Assembly: GCA_030151255.1 (NCBI GenBank)
Contig: JASLED010000020.1
Coordinates: 1 to 64,000 of the forward strand
DNA from: Flavobacterium sp.
GTDB lineage: Bacteria > Bacteroidota > Bacteroidia > Flavobacteriales > Flavobacteriaceae
Length of the DNA: 64,000 nt
Direction of reading: 5' to 3'
Below the pieces are notes generated by a model, which was given only the letters and a program-made list of their open reading frames with translations, did not search any database and had not been told where the DNA came from. The first letter of the stretch is position 1. Every line of letters begins with the position of its first letter. This document shows, piece after piece, positions 35,414-45,213 of the stretch. The position numbers and the translations under genes were made by a program.

Positions 35414-35502
35414 AATATTATCAATTAAATAAAAAGGTTGTTGTTAAAATGTTGGAAAAAACATTGGAGTTTTCAGCCGCCATTCGTTATTGAGTTGTTA
35501 TA

Positions 35503-35589
35503 ACTGAGTAACTTGCTTTTTTAAAAACGAGTTACTTCTGCATTTCTTTTTTGTGATTACAAATTTAAGCAAACAAATTTATATTCAAA
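35503..35589 (-). promoter_or_regulatory. acnB promoter and leader hairpin
   Basis: TTTG (35589-35586), 18 bp, then TAAATTTG (35567-35560) on the minus strand match the consensus exactly. Downstream in the leader, AGTAACTTG (35507-35515) pairs with CGAGTTACT (35528-35536) with one wobble. The remaining gap up to 35745 shows nothing else. Confidence 0.55.
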
Positions 35590-35745
35590 AATTTTTAATG
35601 ATTTGCTACAAATACAAAAAATACTATTTATAAACATTTTAGTTTAATGAATAAAATTCAATACTTTTAATAAACAGCCTTACCTTTTCTGAAATTATTT
35701 ATTTTTTAATGCTTAATCTGCTATATTGTAAAATTTAGATCTTAA
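35590..35745. other. AT-rich gap upstream of acnB
   Basis: No gene, RNA or repeat visible between the acnB promoter and the terminator of the SurA-like operon. Confidence 0.4.
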
Positions 35746-35790
35746 AAATAAAAAAAACGACATTTTAGTGTATTGCTAAAATGTCGTTTT
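35746..35790 (-). terminator. Terminator of the SurA-like operon
   Basis: A 15-bp perfect stem AAAACGACATTTTAG/CTAAAATGTCGTTTT with a 7-nt loop and a minus-strand T-run. Confidence 0.8.
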
Positions 35791-35813
35791 CAAGCTTTTA
35801 GATTATTCTTTTA

Positions 35814-37184
35814 TTAGTTTTTAAGCCAATTATTATTGAATTTACAATCTCTATATTCTCCTTGAATATTGATATAAGCGTCTTTTATCTTCTTTCCAAC
35901 CCATTTTTGTAATTCATCAGCTTGTTTTTTATTTAAAGCCATGTTTTTGATTTTGATATAATCTTCTACAAAATCAATTTTATGTGATGGAATTTTTTTG
36001 TTTACCGTAACTATTCGGTATGATTTAGCATCTGTTCTGTCTGTTTTTACAGCCACTGATGATACTTCTTTTTCAGACAATGGATTTACCAAGAAATACA
36101 ATTCTCTGTCTTCCATTGTGTTTAATTCAAAGCGCGGATCCATTGTTTCTGGATCTCTTAAAACACCTCCATTTTGCTTTGTATCTTTATCATCTGATGA
36201 AGCTGCTGCTGCTTGTTCGAAGGTAATTTCTTTGTTTACAATTTTTTGACGAATGCCTTCCAGTTTTTCTTTAGCATCTTTCATTGCTTGTTCTGTAGGC
36301 TTTGGCGTAATTAATATATGACGAAGGTCTAAATATTGTCCTCTAATTTTTTCTAAATAAATAATATGATAACCATATTCTGTTTCAAAAGGAGCAGATA
36401 TTTCTCCTTCTGCCATACTAAATGCAGTTTCTTTAAATTCTTTTACAAATGGAGATTTTTTTGTTATTGTATAAAATCCACCATTCATTGCAGAACCTTT
36501 ATCTTCTGTAAATAGTACTGCTTTACTAAAAAAGCTAGATCCATTTTCTAGAACATCTTTGCGCATTTCGTTTAATCTATCGATTACTTTTTGCTTTTGT
36601 TCTTGAGAAACTTCTGGTTTTACTACAATTTCTGCAAGTTCTACTTCATCTCCTACAGTTGGTAATTCATCTGTTGGAATTGTTTTAAAAAATTGTCTTA
36701 CTTCTTCGGGTGTAATTGTTACCTTTTCTACAACATGCTGTTGCATTGCTTGAGTAAGTTTGTTTTGCTTTACAATGTCAAAAAAGTATTCTCTAAATTC
36801 TTCTTCATTTTTTTTGTTATAAAATTCTATAATACGATCAATGCTACCAACATCTTCAACCATACGATTAATTTGATCGTTCATGAATTTATTTACCTCA
36901 TCATCGTTAACAGCAATACTATCTTGCACAGCTTGGTGAGCGTATAGTTTATCTTCCAGTAAACGCTCAAATAAGTCACATTTTGACAAGTTATCTACAG
37001 GTATTCTTTGTGCTCTTAGTTCTAATAAAGTTTTATCAATTTCTGATTCTAATATTACATAATCACCAACTACTCCAACTACTCCATCAATCTTTTTCTT
37101 TGGTTGATTTTGGGCATATAATCCTGCGATCATCGTGATTGATAATCCAAGTAAAAGCCCCATCTTTTTACTGATAAACTTCAT
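35814..37184 (-). CDS. SurA-like periplasmic peptidylprolyl isomerase with two PpiC domains
   Basis: The start at 37184 (MKFISKKMGLLLGLSITMIA) gives 456 aa with a signal peptide; seven extra codons upstream are possible. A SurA_N-like region (KKIDGVVGVVGDYVILESEI) leads to two parvulin modules, one around 175-285 (EVELAEIVVKPEVSQEQKQK, GGFYTITKKSPFVKEF, FETEYGYHIIYLEKI) and one around 285-390 (LDLRHILITPKPTEQAMKDA). The protein should assist folding of outer-membrane proteins. It overlaps the upstream lipoprotein PPIase gene, so the two form one operon. Confidence 0.85.
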   Translation of the reverse strand: MKFISKKMGLLLGLSITMIAGLYAQNQPKKKIDGVVGVVGDYVILESEIDKTLLELRAQRIPVDNLSKCDLFERLLEDKLYAHQAVQDSIAVNDDEVNKFMNDQINRMVEDVGSIDRIIEFYNKKNEEEFREYFFDIVKQNKLTQAMQQHVVEKVTITPEEVRQFFKTIPTDELPTVGDEVELAEIVVKPEVSQEQKQKVIDRLNEMRKDVLENGSSFFSKAVLFTEDKGSAMNGGFYTITKKSPFVKEFKETAFSMAEGEISAPFETEYGYHIIYLEKIRGQYLDLRHILITPKPTEQAMKDAKEKLEGIRQKIVNKEITFEQAAAASSDDKDTKQNGGVLRDPETMDPRFELNTMEDRELYFLVNPLSEKEVSSVAVKTDRTDAKSYRIVTVNKKIPSHKIDFVEDYIKIKNMALNKKQADELQKWVGKKIKDAYINIQGEYRDCKFNNNWLKN

Positions 37185-38031
37185 AACTTTTATCTTTTTT
37201 TGCATCTTTTAAAATATCTTCTTCAATTTGTTTTAGCAGTTCCATCTTTCGGTTGTTTAGCACCATTAATCGCAAAGATGGTTCTAGATAAGAATAAGGA
37301 ACAATATCTCCTTTTCTTAGTACTTTGTTGACGTACACAAAGTAAGTACTATTTTCATCTTTTACCTCAAAGTAATTGTTATTTTTTAGATAAGATTCTT
37401 TGTTTGTTCCGTTTATAAATGGCAATTTATCCGAAATTTGAAAAGCATCTGCCCAAATGCTATCATTTAACGCGTATGATTTCATTTGGATTGACAATTG
37501 ATCTAGTTTGTCATAATCGATTTTTTTTCCGCCATTAAACCATTTTTTTATCTTGCTGTAATGCGAATTTGAATTTAAAACGTTTACATAAGATAATTTT
37601 ACTAACATATCTTCTACCTTAAAGCTATTTTTTATTTGATTGTAATAACCTACAAGATGTTCTTTTTTAACGACAGTATCTATTTTTTGTTGTACTAAAC
37701 TTTCTAAATAGTCTTTAATAAGCAATTCTGATTTAAAATTAGCCACCAATTCTTCAATTTCTTTTTTCTTACTGTCAGACAAATTAAATTCTGCTGCTTC
37801 CATTAGCAATTGCTTTGTTGCCCATTTATTTATAAATGCTTCTATCATTGCAATACTATCTGTGGAAGTACTTTGCGGAGGAATATTTTGTTGTAACACA
37901 TATCGGTCTAAATAGGTGTTATTTACTCTTGCTACATGACTGTCGTCTTTTTTATTTGTTGTTTTATTACAACTTATAAATCCAACAGACAAAACACTTG
38001 CAATTAAACTTATTTTGAAGAATTTGTTCAT
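37168..38031 (-). CDS. Lipoprotein of the SurA/PpiC chaperone type
   Basis: The start at 38031 (MNKFFKISLIASVLSVGFISC) gives 287 aa with a lipobox GFISC; six extra codons upstream are possible. HVARVNNTYLDRYVLQQNIP resembles the SurA N-terminal chaperone segment, and long helices follow (AFINKWATKQLLMEAAEFNL, KKKEIEELVANFKSELLIKD). A recognisable parvulin active site is not seen, so it may be a chaperone without isomerase activity. Its end overlaps the start of the SurA-like gene by 17 bp. Together they look like a periplasmic outer-membrane-protein folding operon. Confidence 0.75.
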   Translation of the reverse strand: MNKFFKISLIASVLSVGFISCNKTTNKKDDSHVARVNNTYLDRYVLQQNIPPQSTSTDSIAMIEAFINKWATKQLLMEAAEFNLSDSKKKEIEELVANFKSELLIKDYLESLVQQKIDTVVKKEHLVGYYNQIKNSFKVEDMLVKLSYVNVLNSNSHYSKIKKWFNGGKKIDYDKLDQLSIQMKSYALNDSIWADAFQISDKLPFINGTNKESYLKNNNYFEVKDENSTYFVYVNKVLRKGDIVPYSYLEPSLRLMVLNNRKMELLKQIEEDILKDAKKDKSYEVYQ

Positions 38032-38227
38032 ATTCGCTTTTTTGAGCATTGCATGATTTATACTAAAAACAAAAATAAGGCTTATAATAAGTTATTTCCT
38101 AAATTTTATACAACTAAATATTATTTTGCTTTAGCAAATTGGTTAACAATATTACTAATACCATATTTATTTACTACAATAATTAACATTCTATTTACTT
38201 TTTTTACTTCATTTTTGAGGCTATCTT

Positions 38228-38279
38228 AAAAACTAAAAAGGCTATTTCATCTTATGACGAAATAGCCTTTTTAGTTTTT
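38228..38279 (-). terminator. fabV terminator
   Basis: A 21-bp perfect stem (38228-38248 with 38259-38279) and a 10-nt loop, AT-rich at the base. It lies 14 bp behind the fabV stop. Confidence 0.85.
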
Positions 38280-38292
38280 ATCGTGAAAAATA

Positions 38293-39492
38293 TTATTCTG
38301 TAATACTTTCTACATTCACTAATTCATTTACATCTGCATTATAATCAATTGCAGGGAATTCAAATCCAAATAAATTAAAGAAATCTTTTCTATATCCTTC
38401 AATATCAGAAATTTCATTAATGTTTTCTGTAGTGATAGCATCCCATAATTTTGCTACTTCTGCCTGAACATCTTCTCTCATTTCCCAATCGTCTACTCTA
38501 ATTCTTCCTTCTGTATCCAATAATACTCCATCGTTAGCATACAAACGATCTGCAAACAATCTTTGCATTTGTTCAATACATCCTTCGTGAATATTTTTCT
38601 CTTTCATTACTTTATACAACAATGAAATGTATAATGGAACTACCGGAATAGCAGAACTTGATTGTGTAACTAATGCTTTATTTACAGACACATACGAAAC
38701 TCCGTTTAACTCTGATAAGATAGAATTAATTGTTGGAACAGTTGCTTCTAAATCATTTTTAGCCATACCAATTGTTCCGTTTCTGTAAATTGGGAATGTT
38801 AACTCTGGCCCAATATATGAATAAGCTACAGTTTTAACACCAGCTGCTAAAACACCAGCTGCTTTCATATCCTCGATCCAAAACTTCCAATCTTCTCCTC
38901 CCATTACGGCGATTGTGTTATCGATATCAGATTGATCTTTTATAGGATCAATACTTACATTTGATACAACTCCTGTATGAAAATCTACTGTTTTATTTGT
39001 AAAAGGATCATTAATTGGCTTTAACACAGACGAGTATGCTACTCCTGTTTTTGGATGATTACGTCTTGGAGAAGCTAAGCTGTAAATAACTAAATCTACC
39101 TGACCTAAATCTTTTTTAATTAATTCGATGGTTTGTTTTTTTACTTCATCAGAATAAGCATCGCCATTAACACTTTTTGCATATAAACCAGCTTTATGAG
39201 CTTCTACCTCAAAAGCTGCTGAGTTGTACCAACCAGCTGTTGCTGGACGTCCTTCTGTTGCAGGTTTTTCAAAGAAAACACCAATTGTTGCTGCATCAGA
39301 ACCAAAAGCTGCAGATATTCTTGATGCTAAACCAAAACCTGTTGAAGCACCAATAACTAGTACTTTTTTAGGACCGTTTTCGATTTTTCCTTTTGATTTA
39401 ACATACGCTACTTGTTGTTTAACGTTTTCTGCACATCCTTCTGGATGAGAGGTTAAACAAATAAACCCTCGTGTTCTTGGCTGTATAATCAT
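38293..39492 (-). CDS. fabV: Trans-2-enoyl-CoA/ACP reductase FabV
   Basis: A 399-aa NAD(P)H-dependent enoyl reductase of the last fatty-acid elongation step. Diagnostic features: IIQPRTRGFICLTSHPEGC at the start, the cofactor loop VLVIGASTGFGLASRI, VDLVIYSLASPRRNHPKTG, and the active-site YSYIGPELTFPIYRNGTIG followed by MAK (Y-x8-K). The C-terminal IRVDDWEMREDVQAEV is also typical. Length is normal. FabV enzymes are insensitive to triclosan, so the organism may tolerate FabI inhibitors. It is transcribed alone; TATATTTG at 39568-39561 is a candidate -7 box. Confidence 0.95.
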   Translation of the reverse strand: MIIQPRTRGFICLTSHPEGCAENVKQQVAYVKSKGKIENGPKKVLVIGASTGFGLASRISAAFGSDAATIGVFFEKPATEGRPATAGWYNSAAFEVEAHKAGLYAKSVNGDAYSDEVKKQTIELIKKDLGQVDLVIYSLASPRRNHPKTGVAYSSVLKPINDPFTNKTVDFHTGVVSNVSIDPIKDQSDIDNTIAVMGGEDWKFWIEDMKAAGVLAAGVKTVAYSYIGPELTFPIYRNGTIGMAKNDLEATVPTINSILSELNGVSYVSVNKALVTQSSSAIPVVPLYISLLYKVMKEKNIHEGCIEQMQRLFADRLYANDGVLLDTEGRIRVDDWEMREDVQAEVAKLWDAITTENINEISDIEGYRKDFFNLFGFEFPAIDYNADVNELVNVESITE

Positions 39493-39665
39493 TATTTACT
39501 TTTTTTACTTAAAGACAATTTCATTTGTATTTTTATTCCTAAAAAACATCAATGCAAAAGCAAATATAAAGAACTCTTTTCATATGATAACGCATTTTGT
39601 TTTATGATTTGATGAGTTGATTATTAAAATTGCATTAAAACGTGTGATAGATTGTGTTTTAAAAC

Positions 39666-39696
39666 GTAAAAAACACGCAATTAGCGTGTTTTTTAC
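39666..39696 (-). terminator. Terminator of the envelope operon
   Basis: GTAAAAAACACGC/GCGTGTTTTTTAC, perfect 13-bp stem with a 5-nt loop, directly behind the EF-hand lipoprotein gene. Confidence 0.8.
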
Positions 39697-39699
39697 TCT

Positions 39700-40476
39700 T
39701 TATTTTTCTTCTGTTTTTTCTGTTACAATTTCGTAAGCTGAATTAACCATTAATGGTTCGTAGACTTTAACTTCCCATGTTGGATCGGTTAAATCAATAT
39801 AAAAATAATTTACATTGTCATCTTTATCAAATGCTCCATTTTTATTAATGTCTTCAATAGTTCTAAAATACAGTCTATTTTGAATATCAATAACCGTCCA
39901 ATCTAGCAAATCTTGAAGTGGTGGACTTAACTTTTTAAAATTTCTTCCACTTCCTCTACTAATATATAATGTTTTGATATCGTTCGAATCTACTTTACCA
40001 TCCAAATTTGTATCCTTATCAAAAATACTATATACAAGTATATTTTTTTTGATTTTTTCTGCCATAGTATTCAAATACACAATAGACTGAATTTGCATTA
40101 CTTGATTTGTAAGCGGTCGTATTTCAGTAGAATCTTTGTGCTGAAACATAACGTTTTCTAAATAACCTGTAATTTCAAAAGGCACGTAATTAGATACTGT
40201 ATAAGAGAATTGCTTGCTCTTACTCATTCCGTATTTACTTGGGCTATTGTAGACTCTTACTTCGCCAACAGGATGAACTAAATAAGGAGAGCTACCAAGA
40301 ACTATTGGAAGATCTACAATTCGAATATCTTCTGATTTTTCTTTTGATGTTTCTGTAGATTTTGCTACTTCTGCTTCGTCTTTATAAATAACTTTTGGTT
40401 TTTCTTCCTGATCTTTACAAGAAACAAGCAAACCTAGTGTAAACATAGCAAACAATAAACCTATTCTTATTTTCAT
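39700..40476 (-). CDS. Lipoprotein with two EF-hand-like calcium loops
   Basis: A 258-aa lipoprotein (lipobox LLVSC, Cys20) with a Lys/Glu-rich linker. Two loops, DKDTNLDGKVDSNDI at about 155-169 and DINKNGAFDKDDN at about 212-224, have the DxDxNxDxxxDxxD spacing of EF-hand or dockerin-type calcium sites. The remaining sequence is beta-rich (VGEVRVYNSPSKYGMSKSK). The family is otherwise unknown. It is the third gene of a set with an M23 peptidase and a TonB-dependent receptor (58-bp gap to the latter), so a role at the outer membrane is likely. Confidence 0.7.
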   Translation of the reverse strand: MKIRIGLLFAMFTLGLLVSCKDQEEKPKVIYKDEAEVAKSTETSKEKSEDIRIVDLPIVLGSSPYLVHPVGEVRVYNSPSKYGMSKSKQFSYTVSNYVPFEITGYLENVMFQHKDSTEIRPLTNQVMQIQSIVYLNTMAEKIKKNILVYSIFDKDTNLDGKVDSNDIKTLYISRGSGRNFKKLSPPLQDLLDWTVIDIQNRLYFRTIEDINKNGAFDKDDNVNYFYIDLTDPTWEVKVYEPLMVNSAYEIVTEKTEEK

Positions 40477-40534
40477 TCTAATTCAATATTGGTATGTCAA
40501 AGATACATTTTTTAGCAATGTATTTCTATTTTTT

Positions 40535-43018
40535 TTAGAAGCTTATACCTATTTTTAAATTATAGGTTCGCTCTGTCATATAATTAGGAACAGCATAGTC
40601 AATACCGTTATTTAAATCTTTTACCCAAGAATTTGTAATTGCATTTTGATTGTTGAATAGGTTATATATTTCAAATCCTATTTGCAAATTATCAATTCCT
40701 TGCAACCAGCTTACATTAGTACCTACTTGCTTATTCTTCAAGATATAATTAAATCCTAGATCAGCTCTTTTATAATCGCGTAATCTACCTTGATAATCAT
40801 AAGAACTAGCATAAGCAGGACCGCCACCTGGCAAACCTGTATTATACACTAAATTTAAATACAACTTAAGGTTTGGCATATTGACGATGTAATCTTCAAA
40901 AAACATTCCGAATTTTAAACGCTGATCGGTTGGACGAGCGATATATCCTTGATTTTGATAATTTTCTTCCGTTTTCATATATCCAAAACTTACCCAAGAT
41001 TCAGTTCCTTCAATAAACTGCCCGAATAAACGCACATCAAGTCCGTATGCATAAGCTTTTGCATCATTATTTGCTACATAACGTATACGAACGTTATCTA
41101 CATTATATACATTTACATTTGACATGCTTTTATAATAAGCTTCTGATCGCAAAGAAAAACGCTTGTCCCACATTTTAAAATTATATTGATTACCCAATAC
41201 AAAAACTAATGCCTTTTGCGCTTTTAAATTTGGATTAATTTCTCCTGTAAAATCTCTGTATTCTCTGTAGGTTGGTGGCTGTTGATAAAGCCCAGCCGAC
41301 AATGTAAACTTCATATCATTTGCCCAATATTTTGGTTTTATGCCCAATTGCGCTCTTGGACTAAAAACAACATTAGATTTATTTTCATCAGAAATATTCC
41401 AATAATGTGCTCTTGCACCAATATTTATAAAATAATCTGTATTATTTCCTTCGTACCAATCATCCCAATTTAGATAAGCCATTAAACGATTTATTGTTAA
41501 ATTATTGTTTGTTGCAATAACTCCATATTGATGATTGTTTGGTAAAACATATCCTAACGAATCGGTTAATTGCCATTCAGACAAACGATCTTTACTATTT
41601 TCATTTGCGTATTTTAATCCCCAACTTAATGTTGCATTTCTATGTTCTAATCCAATTTTATGAATTCCTTTTACTTCCGCTGTAAGATATAATGCATCTA
41701 AAATATTTCGAGCATGTGATAATTGAGAAACCACGCCATTTTTTGTGCTGATTGGCTTTTGAATTACATCGTTAAAAAGCGGATCATCTTCTTGTTGTTC
41801 ATTATCTTTTAGTAAATACGAAGTTTCCATATCAAAAAATTCTTTTTCTTGCGAATGATATGCCGAAACAATTACTTCAAATTGATTTTCGTAGTTTAAT
41901 CGGTATTTTGAAGACAATACTCCAAATACAGAACTATATTTGTCATGCTCCCAACCGTTGTATAAAATATTTATGTTTGACAAATCATTGATTGTACCAA
42001 TAGTTACATGTCTATTTTTGGGTTCGTATTTGTAATTATTGCCAGCAATACTTCCTAAAAAACTAAAATTCAACTTATTTGTTGCTTTATAATTTACAAC
42101 CGTTTGCATATCCATAAATACAGGTTTGTAATATGAATCATCATCTTTTCTATTCATCAACAATCGGTTGTTTTGATAACGAAGTCCTATTATTCCCGAC
42201 CAAGAATTATCTTTAGAGCCCCAATCCACTGTAGCCGAAGCTCCTAAAAAACTTGCTTGTAATTGTGTTTTATTTTCGATTGGATTTCTATAATCAATAG
42301 CTAATGCAGAAGACATTTTATCACCATAAAGTGACGAAAACCCTCCTGCAGAAAAAGCAATATTACTAACCATTGTTGGATTAATGAAACTCAATCCTTC
42401 TTGCTTACCTGAACGCACCAAAGTTGGTCGATAAATTTCAACGCCATTTACATAAATTAAATTTTCGTCAAAATTACCTCCTCTTACCATGTATTGATTA
42501 CTCAATTCATTGTTTGAATTAACACCTGGTAAAGTAGTTAGCACCGTTTCTAGATTAAAGCTGTTTTTTATGATTGGCACCATATCCAACAAAAGTTGAG
42601 TGCTTTCATCTTCTTTGAAAGATCGTAACGAACGAATAATAATAACCTGAGGAATTTGCACTCCTCTAAGAGGCTCTAATCCTAAACGACAGGTTTGTTC
42701 TGCTACAATGGGCGGTTGATCATTTTTAGCCACAAAAGTTTGTTCGTTGATTTGATTGGGCAACAAAACAGCTACATAGGTAGAATCTTGAGCTACTGTA
42801 AAAGTCACCTCTGTAGTATTAGCGGGTAATTGCAATTCGAATATTCCATCCAAACCTGTCCATACAGTAGCATAGCCCTTTGTATGAATAGGCATCAATA
42901 ATTGATTATTATTGGTTTGTTTTCCAACCAACTTACCTCGTAATACTGTATTTCCTTGAGCAAATACCATCAAACTCAATAACAATAAAATAGCACTAAA
43001 ATGAAAATTCTTACTCAT
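40535..43018 (-). CDS. TonB-dependent receptor
   Basis: An 827-aa outer-membrane protein. The signal peptide ends at MVFAQ. A carboxypeptidase-regulatory-like beta domain follows (about 23-90). The plug domain carries SFNLETVLTTLPGVNSNNEL and SNQYMVRGGNFDENLIYVNG, and about 22 barrel strands end with RTYNLKIGISF, whose final Phe is usual for barrel insertion. No SusD partner is adjacent, which argues against a polysaccharide locus. The ligand could be a siderophore, cofactor or peptide. Its start is 3 bp from the end of the M23 peptidase gene, so they are co-transcribed. Confidence 0.88.
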   Translation of the reverse strand: MSKNFHFSAILLLLSLMVFAQGNTVLRGKLVGKQTNNNQLLMPIHTKGYATVWTGLDGIFELQLPANTTEVTFTVAQDSTYVAVLLPNQINEQTFVAKNDQPPIVAEQTCRLGLEPLRGVQIPQVIIIRSLRSFKEDESTQLLLDMVPIIKNSFNLETVLTTLPGVNSNNELSNQYMVRGGNFDENLIYVNGVEIYRPTLVRSGKQEGLSFINPTMVSNIAFSAGGFSSLYGDKMSSALAIDYRNPIENKTQLQASFLGASATVDWGSKDNSWSGIIGLRYQNNRLLMNRKDDDSYYKPVFMDMQTVVNYKATNKLNFSFLGSIAGNNYKYEPKNRHVTIGTINDLSNINILYNGWEHDKYSSVFGVLSSKYRLNYENQFEVIVSAYHSQEKEFFDMETSYLLKDNEQQEDDPLFNDVIQKPISTKNGVVSQLSHARNILDALYLTAEVKGIHKIGLEHRNATLSWGLKYANENSKDRLSEWQLTDSLGYVLPNNHQYGVIATNNNLTINRLMAYLNWDDWYEGNNTDYFINIGARAHYWNISDENKSNVVFSPRAQLGIKPKYWANDMKFTLSAGLYQQPPTYREYRDFTGEINPNLKAQKALVFVLGNQYNFKMWDKRFSLRSEAYYKSMSNVNVYNVDNVRIRYVANNDAKAYAYGLDVRLFGQFIEGTESWVSFGYMKTEENYQNQGYIARPTDQRLKFGMFFEDYIVNMPNLKLYLNLVYNTGLPGGGPAYASSYDYQGRLRDYKRADLGFNYILKNKQVGTNVSWLQGIDNLQIGFEIYNLFNNQNAITNSWVKDLNNGIDYAVPNYMTERTYNLKIGISF

Positions 43019-43021
43019 AAT

Positions 43022-44731
43022 TTATTTTCTAAAAAAATGAGTGACAAAAATCTGCTCGTTGCCCATTCTGTCGGTTACTTTAATTGCTACATCGTTACGT
43101 CCAGATTGTACAATTCCGTCGCTAAATTGATGTACTATTTTTTTTGTTTTATAATCATAATCCAACAAAATCCATTGCCCATTTATTGTTCCGGAAATAG
43201 TATTTATTCCAGATTCGTTATCCTGAACCAAAAAACTAATTGATTTTGCATTGCTTTGCCAATCGCCTTCTTTAAAACTTGGCTGATAAATTTTTGGCGA
43301 AACTGTATCTATCACAAAAGTATAATCGCCTAAATTTTTAGTATAAATAGTAAACTTTTTATCTTTCTTATATGTTTTGATGTAATTTTTACTTCCATCC
43401 TTTGCAATTCGTGCCAAATAAGCCTTATCTAATTGGTCTGCAGTCAAATTATAAGGTAACATATCTAGAGTAAGAACCATACTTTTAAACCCTGGAACAA
43501 CATCTTTATGTAGAGAAATTACTTTATCTTTTACGTCAAAATTAAAAGTGAAATTATCATAAAAAGTATTTGCAGGAATTGTTACAGATGCATTTTTATC
43601 ATCAAAAACATATTCTTTATTTGAAACAATTGGATACCATTTTTCTTTATTTTGTTGTTCTGTTTTTGGTTTTACTAAGCTTTGCTGATATTGAATAGGA
43701 ATTTCAATAATTGTTTTATTTTCATGATAATCTGAAGCAATTATTTTAAAAACATAGTTTTCGCCTGGAGAAACCGTAATTGTTCCTTTAGTTGTTTGAT
43801 CTACTTTTAAAACAGAGAGCGGAAACATTTGATTTACAAATAACTTTTGCACTTTTACTTTTGTTTGAAGCGAACGTTCGTAATCGATTAAAGCATTTAC
43901 AAAGCCTGTTTCGTCAAAAGAAAAAGTATCAAACTGATAACTAAAACTTGGTTTTCCGTTTACAAAAGTTTCTAATTTATAAACACCATTTTTATTCATA
44001 TTATAATTAGAAGTATCAAAAACATCAATACCAAAACCGATTGTACCGCTTGCTTTAATAGGATCTGCGACTAAAATTCCATTAGCATTTGTTTTATATG
44101 AAAGTTGAAAAGGAATTGTTTTTTCATTGACAACTGCTGTTTCAGAAATAGGATAAACATAGATTGAACCAACTGTTGGTGCTTCTGTATCAACCAACAT
44201 TTTTTGCATTCCTTCTGCCAATGGATTAATTATTTTTTGCGTTTTAGTATCTCTAAATTCGTAATGTAAATGCGGTCCGCCAGAACCACCTGTATTACCT
44301 GTATATCCAATAATTTGACCTTTTTTTACAATCAATTCGTTTTTTCTAGGAAAAAGCTCTATCTCAAAGTTTTTATCTTTATAATGTGCATTTAAAACAT
44401 ACTTTGCAATATCGCCTTCGTATTTATCAAGATGTCCATACACAGTAGTTTGTCCGTTTGGATGATCAATATACAGCGCTTTTCCATATCCCCAAGCAGA
44501 TACCTTTATTCGAGATACATATCCGTCAGCAGGTGCAAAAATAGGCATTCCAATACGCTGTTGGGTTTTCATGTCTAATCCTGTATGAAAATGACTTCCT
44601 CTTAATTCTCCAAAATTTCCTGAAGCATTGACATTAATATCCAATGGATTAGAAAACTCCAAAACCGAATTTTCTTGCCCGTACCCCACACAAGTTAGTC
44701 CTAATACAAACCCTAAAAGAATCTTTTTCAT
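43022..44731 (-). CDS. M23 family metallopeptidase (LytM type)
   Basis: A 569-aa protein with a signal peptide (MKKILLGFVLGLTCVGYGQ). The LytM domain lies near the N-terminus (about 30-150) with the zinc ligands in RGSHFHTGLDMKTQ and GGSGGPHLHYEFRD; both His motifs are complete, so an active peptidoglycan endopeptidase is likely. The C-terminal 400 residues are beta-rich, Ig-like segments (VSPKIYQPSFKEGDWQS, NDVAIKVTDRMGNEQIF). It is the first gene of an operon with a TonB-dependent receptor and a lipoprotein and may act on the cell wall during envelope assembly. Confidence 0.87.
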   Translation of the reverse strand: MKKILLGFVLGLTCVGYGQENSVLEFSNPLDINVNASGNFGELRGSHFHTGLDMKTQQRIGMPIFAPADGYVSRIKVSAWGYGKALYIDHPNGQTTVYGHLDKYEGDIAKYVLNAHYKDKNFEIELFPRKNELIVKKGQIIGYTGNTGGSGGPHLHYEFRDTKTQKIINPLAEGMQKMLVDTEAPTVGSIYVYPISETAVVNEKTIPFQLSYKTNANGILVADPIKASGTIGFGIDVFDTSNYNMNKNGVYKLETFVNGKPSFSYQFDTFSFDETGFVNALIDYERSLQTKVKVQKLFVNQMFPLSVLKVDQTTKGTITVSPGENYVFKIIASDYHENKTIIEIPIQYQQSLVKPKTEQQNKEKWYPIVSNKEYVFDDKNASVTIPANTFYDNFTFNFDVKDKVISLHKDVVPGFKSMVLTLDMLPYNLTADQLDKAYLARIAKDGSKNYIKTYKKDKKFTIYTKNLGDYTFVIDTVSPKIYQPSFKEGDWQSNAKSISFLVQDNESGINTISGTINGQWILLDYDYKTKKIVHQFSDGIVQSGRNDVAIKVTDRMGNEQIFVTHFFRK

Positions 44732-45213
44732 ACACTTCTACATTTTAAAGCTAAAATAAACAATAACTAAACTTATTTACAAAAAATTATGGAAATAGAA
44801 TTATAGAAAAACAATCTTTAAAACCCTAAAATTATATTTTCAGAACAACTTAAGTAAGTTTATTGAACATTGTTCACTTCCAAATTTGGATCAATATATT
44901 TTCTTTACATTAAATAAATCAATTTAATAAGTATTATTTACAACTAAAAAAAATAAAAAATACTAAAACAACTAATATAAAATCTCTACAAGAACACAAA
45001 ATACATTAAGAACTAAACACTTTAGTTTTATTTTAACTTAAAAAAATACATTAACAAAAAATTTTTAAAATAAAAAATGAAAATAAATTATGAAATCATT
45101 TTTTTTTAACGTATTTAGCAATATGTAAAAATGACAATAAAAGTCAAAATATATAAAAGTTAAGATAAACGAAAAATACTTAGATAATTTATAACTTTAA
45201 AAGATGTTTAATC
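44732..45213. other. 482-bp very AT-rich intergenic region
   Basis: The gap separates divergent genes. It is extremely A/T-rich with no ORF, RNA fold or repeat that I can support, and no perfect TAnnTTTG box. It probably holds the promoters of the M23 operon and the GNAT gene. Confidence 0.4.
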
